64,000 bases of DNA from Hyphomicrobiales bacterium (lineage in GTDB: Bacteria > Pseudomonadota > Alphaproteobacteria > Rhizobiales > Rhizobiaceae), in contig UCHV01000021.1 of the NCBI GenBank assembly GCA_900472395.1, positions 111,518 through 175,517 on the forward strand, written 5' to 3'. The notes under the pieces were generated by a model. That model had not been told where the DNA came from, did no database searches, and saw only the letters and a program-made list of their open reading frames with translations. Below are positions 61,716-64,000 of this stretch, in pieces (the stretch's first letter is position 1; each line of letters opens with the position of its first letter). The translations under genes and the position numbers were made by a program.

Positions 61716-62627
61716 TTACCAGCTGAATTCGGCAGCGTTTTCCTTGGTGACCGGGCGAACGTCGATCGGCACTTCCTTCGGTACGACGCGGGCGCCCCAT
61801 TTCTGGGCAAGCGCCATGGCAAGGCCGACGCGCACCTGATCGCGCGGGAACTGCGCGGTGGTCTGTATGAACGGCGTGCCGTCGGCAATCGCCTTCACCG
61901 CTTCCGGCGCACCATCGACCGATGTCAGTTTGACGTCACGACCGGAGCCCTGGATGGCGGCGAGCGCGCCCATGGCACCGCCGTCATTGACGGAGAAGAT
62001 GCCCTTCAGGTTCGGGCGCGACTGCAGCATGTTTTCAACGACGCCGAGAGCGACCGAGCGATCCTGACGACCGTTCTGGGTATCGACAAGCTTGATGCCC
62101 TTGAACTCGGCGAGCGCTTCCTTGCAGCCTTCGACACGCTGCAGGATCGGCACGACCGGAATTCCGTCGAGGATGGCGACTTCACCTTCGCCGTTCAGCG
62201 CCTTGCCGAGCGCCTGGCACGACTGGTAACCGGCATCCTTGTTCTTGGAACCGACAAATGTATCGACGGGGCCGTTGGCGTTGGCATCCACGGCAACGAC
62301 GATGACATCCTGCGCCTTGGCAGCGGTGACGGCAGCCTCGACACCGGCGGAATCCGTCGGGTTCAAAAGCAGGATGTCGATCTTCTGCTGCAGCATGTCC
62401 TCGACATCGGAAATCTGCTTGGCAACATCATGGCCGGCATCGGTCACGATGACCTGCGCACCCAGCGACTTTGCTGCCTCGTCCAGTGCTTCCTTCATCG
62501 AGACGAAATAGGGGTTGTTCATTTCCTGAAAGGTCATGCCGATCTTCAGCTTGGCATCTTGCGCCAGGGCCGAACTTGCGGTCAGCGTGGCGATGGCGAT
62601 CGACAGCGCGGTCAATGTCTTTTTCAT
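61716..62627 (-). CDS. Ribose-type periplasmic binding protein
   Basis: A 303-residue binding protein (Peripla_BP_4) with a Sec signal ([20 protein letters not shown], cleavage near ALA-QD). Core motifs: [60 protein letters not shown] and [17 protein letters not shown]. Family members bind pentoses, hexoses or polyols; here ribitol or a related pentitol is inferred. First structural gene after the AraC-type regulator, 67 bases upstream of the ATPase start. Confidence 0.9.
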   Translation of the reverse strand: MKKTLTALSIAIATLTASSALAQDAKLKIGMTFQEMNNPYFVSMKEALDEAAKSLGAQVIVTDAGHDVAKQISDVEDMLQQKIDILLLNPTDSAGVEAAVTAAKAQDVIVVAVDANANGPVDTFVGSKNKDAGYQSCQALGKALNGEGEVAILDGIPVVPILQRVEGCKEALAEFKGIKLVDTQNGRQDRSVALGVVENMLQSRPNLKGIFSVNDGGAMGALAAIQGSGRDVKLTSVDGAPEAVKAIADGTPFIQTTAQFPRDQVRVGLAMALAQKWGARVVPKEVPIDVRPVTKENAAEFSW

Positions 62628-62733
62628 TCGGTATTCCTCCCTTTGGATAACGTCAGGCAAAGCCTGGCCGTTTCCGGAAAGCACCCTGCTTTCCGAATTG
62701 CTTTTCCCCGAGCCGGGTATTCGGTTGTCTTGC

Positions 62734-63618
62734 CTATTCGGCGGCTTTGAAGGCTCCATTGGCCGCAAAAGTCGCGCGGAACTGCGAAGGCGGCATTCCC
62801 TTCAGTTTCTGGAAGTGCCGGTTGAAATTCGAAAGGTTCGAGAAGCCGATCTCGTAACAGATTTCGGCAATCCTCACGTCCGGACGGGTCAGCAGCGCCA
62901 GGCAGGCGAGATCAACGCGCAACTGGTTCCTGTAACGCACGAGCGTCGTACCGGTATGGCGTTTGAATGCCCGAGAAAACGAGCTCGGGCTGTGGCCGAC
63001 CATATCCGCGAGGTCCCGTTCATCGATTTCGTCGGTCAGATGCTCGCGCAGATGCGCAATGGCGCGGTTGATGCCGCTGTCGTTGATGTTGGTCAGGTCC
63101 AGTTCGTAGCTCAGGCTTGCCAGAACCTCCGGCTCCGGCGCGCTCGCCAGCACGTCGAGGATTTCCCAGAACAGCGCCAGCCGCCGAATACCGCGGGTCT
63201 CGATCAGCTGCTCGATCAGTGGGCGGACCGCGTCGCTTGTGGCATTGTCGAACAACAGGCCGCGATGGCTGCGCTCCAGAAGCGGAACGATTGCTTCCAT
63301 CTCCACCATGCCGGCAATACTGTCATCGATGAATTTCTGCGGAAACTGGATAACCAGCGAACGGGCCGGAACAAGTTCGTCCGGTTCGATTTCGGAAATC
63401 CAGTTCTGCGGCAGGTTCGGCCCGGTCATGATCAACTGGCCCGGCGAAAACCGGCCGATATGATCACCGATGTAAAATCGGCCGCAGGTGGCGACGACAA
63501 GATGAATTTCAAATTCGGGGTGGTAGTGCCAACGAACCGTGCGGAACGGATAGCCATGTCTCCAGGCGGCGAAAGACTCGCCCTTGCGGATGTGGACCAG
63601 TTCCAGATCGGGTTTCAC
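62734..63618 (-). CDS. AraC-family regulator of the pentitol operon
   Basis: A 294-residue regulator with an N-terminal cupin-like sensing domain (RTVRWHYHPEFEIHLVVATC; FSPGQLIMTGPNLPQNW) and a C-terminal AraC pair of helix-turn-helices (DERDLADMVGHSPSSFSRAF and IAEICYEIGFSNLSNFNRHF). The start is read as GTG at 63618, because GGGAGGAGACGCT lies just upstream; the longer frame to 63723 lacks one. It lies 107 bases upstream of the binding-protein gene on the same strand and is probably the pentitol-responsive activator. Confidence 0.87.
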   Translation of the reverse strand: MKPDLELVHIRKGESFAAWRHGYPFRTVRWHYHPEFEIHLVVATCGRFYIGDHIGRFSPGQLIMTGPNLPQNWISEIEPDELVPARSLVIQFPQKFIDDSIAGMVEMEAIVPLLERSHRGLLFDNATSDAVRPLIEQLIETRGIRRLALFWEILDVLASAPEPEVLASLSYELDLTNINDSGINRAIAHLREHLTDEIDERDLADMVGHSPSSFSRAFKRHTGTTLVRYRNQLRVDLACLALLTRPDVRIAEICYEIGFSNLSNFNRHFQKLKGMPPSQFRATFAANGAFKAAE

Positions 63619-64000
63619 AGCGTCTCCTCCCAGTAAACGCGGATGGCTCCGGCTAAATCTGCAAACCTCCATTTCGCAAATTTCGCCACTGCCGCGAACA
63701 TAACCACCTATTTTCAGGGGCATCTACATCACTGTGAAAATTAAGCTGATACTTTTTTGACGGATTGGCTGTCATGACCGCGGCCTGAATGTTTCAGGTT
63801 AGCCTTCTGCGAAAGGGCAATAGGATGCCGTAATCAGGGGAGGCGCCCAAAGACGTATCATATTGGGCGCGCGATGATCACTTGCCTAGGCGTTTTCGCA
63901 CGTCCCGGTTTTTCATGATGGCGCGCTTCGCGTTATGATGGGTGCTGTTTTGTATGAAGAATTTCGATTTCGAAAAAATGCAGCGTCAAACTCCTTGCTG
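63619..64000. other. Intergenic region at the right edge, with a hairpin
   Basis: No convincing gene in 382 bases. A perfect 8-bp inverted repeat GCGCCCAA-N12-TTGGGCGC occupies 63843-63870; no T-run follows, so it is more likely an operator or RNA stem than a terminator. An ATG at 63955 opens a frame (MKNFDFEKMQRQTPC) that runs off the edge, without a ribosome site, so it may or may not be the start of a gene. Confidence 0.5.

Overview
The window is GC-rich and densely packed. Gene content (NasS/NasT nitrate control, 5-dehydro-4-deoxyglucarate dehydratase, pobR/pobA, ThuA-type sugar genes, many ABC sugar importers, DUF930 and DUF992 proteins) points to an alphaproteobacterium of the Rhizobiaceae, most likely Agrobacterium or a close Rhizobium. 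This is judged from protein content alone. I see no rRNA, tRNA, CRISPR array, insertion sequence or prophage gene.

Layout. (1) 1-6740, minus strand: assimilatory nitrate block, nasT-nasS, then a structured leader with an intrinsic terminator, then nrtA-nrtB-nrtD and the start of nirB, which runs off the left edge. A small membrane-protein gene lies just upstream of nasT. (2) 7222-12263: unlinked housekeeping or stress genes (DUF930, AI-2E-type permease, VOC dioxygenase, universal stress protein, hemolysin III family, acetyltransferase, cupin). (3) 12321-22582: sugar-acid catabolism (kdgD, an enolase-superfamily dehydratase, an alpha/beta hydrolase), two FadR-type regulators and a five-gene oligopeptide-type ABC importer. 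Promoters with overlapping palindromes are visible for three of these units. (4) 22865-30376, plus strand: ECF sigma factor, FecR anti-sigma, a TonB-dependent receptor with an N-terminal signalling domain, and a periplasmic M16 protease. This has the composition of a protease-associated import system, with its own cell-surface signalling. (5) 30562-32868: two paired membrane proteins of unknown function, a hypothetical protein and a DUF992 protein. (6) 33018-36343: pobR/pobA (4-hydroxybenzoate to protocatechuate) and a zinc alcohol dehydrogenase that has lost half its structural zinc site. (7) 36506-40445: FdhF/YdeP-like molybdenum oxidoreductase with a small overlapping partner, an SDR and an HxlR regulator. 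(8) 40580-48127: ThuA and Gfo/Idh/MocA genes with a ROK regulator, divergent from a four-gene sugar ABC importer. (9) 48149-55804: a LysR regulator and three transcription units encoding a ring-cleaving dioxygenase, a YcaC-like hydrolase/XapX/amidohydrolase operon and a DoxX/MFS pair. All three carry the same 31-bp promoter element, so they look like one regulon, probably for aromatic electrophile or quinone stress. (10) 55937-63618, minus strand: a pentitol operon (AraC regulator, ribose-type ABC importer, ribitol dehydrogenase, ribulokinase-type kinase, second SDR) that reads as ribitol to D-ribulose to D-ribulose 5-phosphate.

The most interesting items are the self-regulated TonB receptor plus M16 protease locus, the three-copy promoter element of the LysR cluster, the NasT-responsive leader, and the cysteine/histidine-rich tail on the secreted amidohydrolase.
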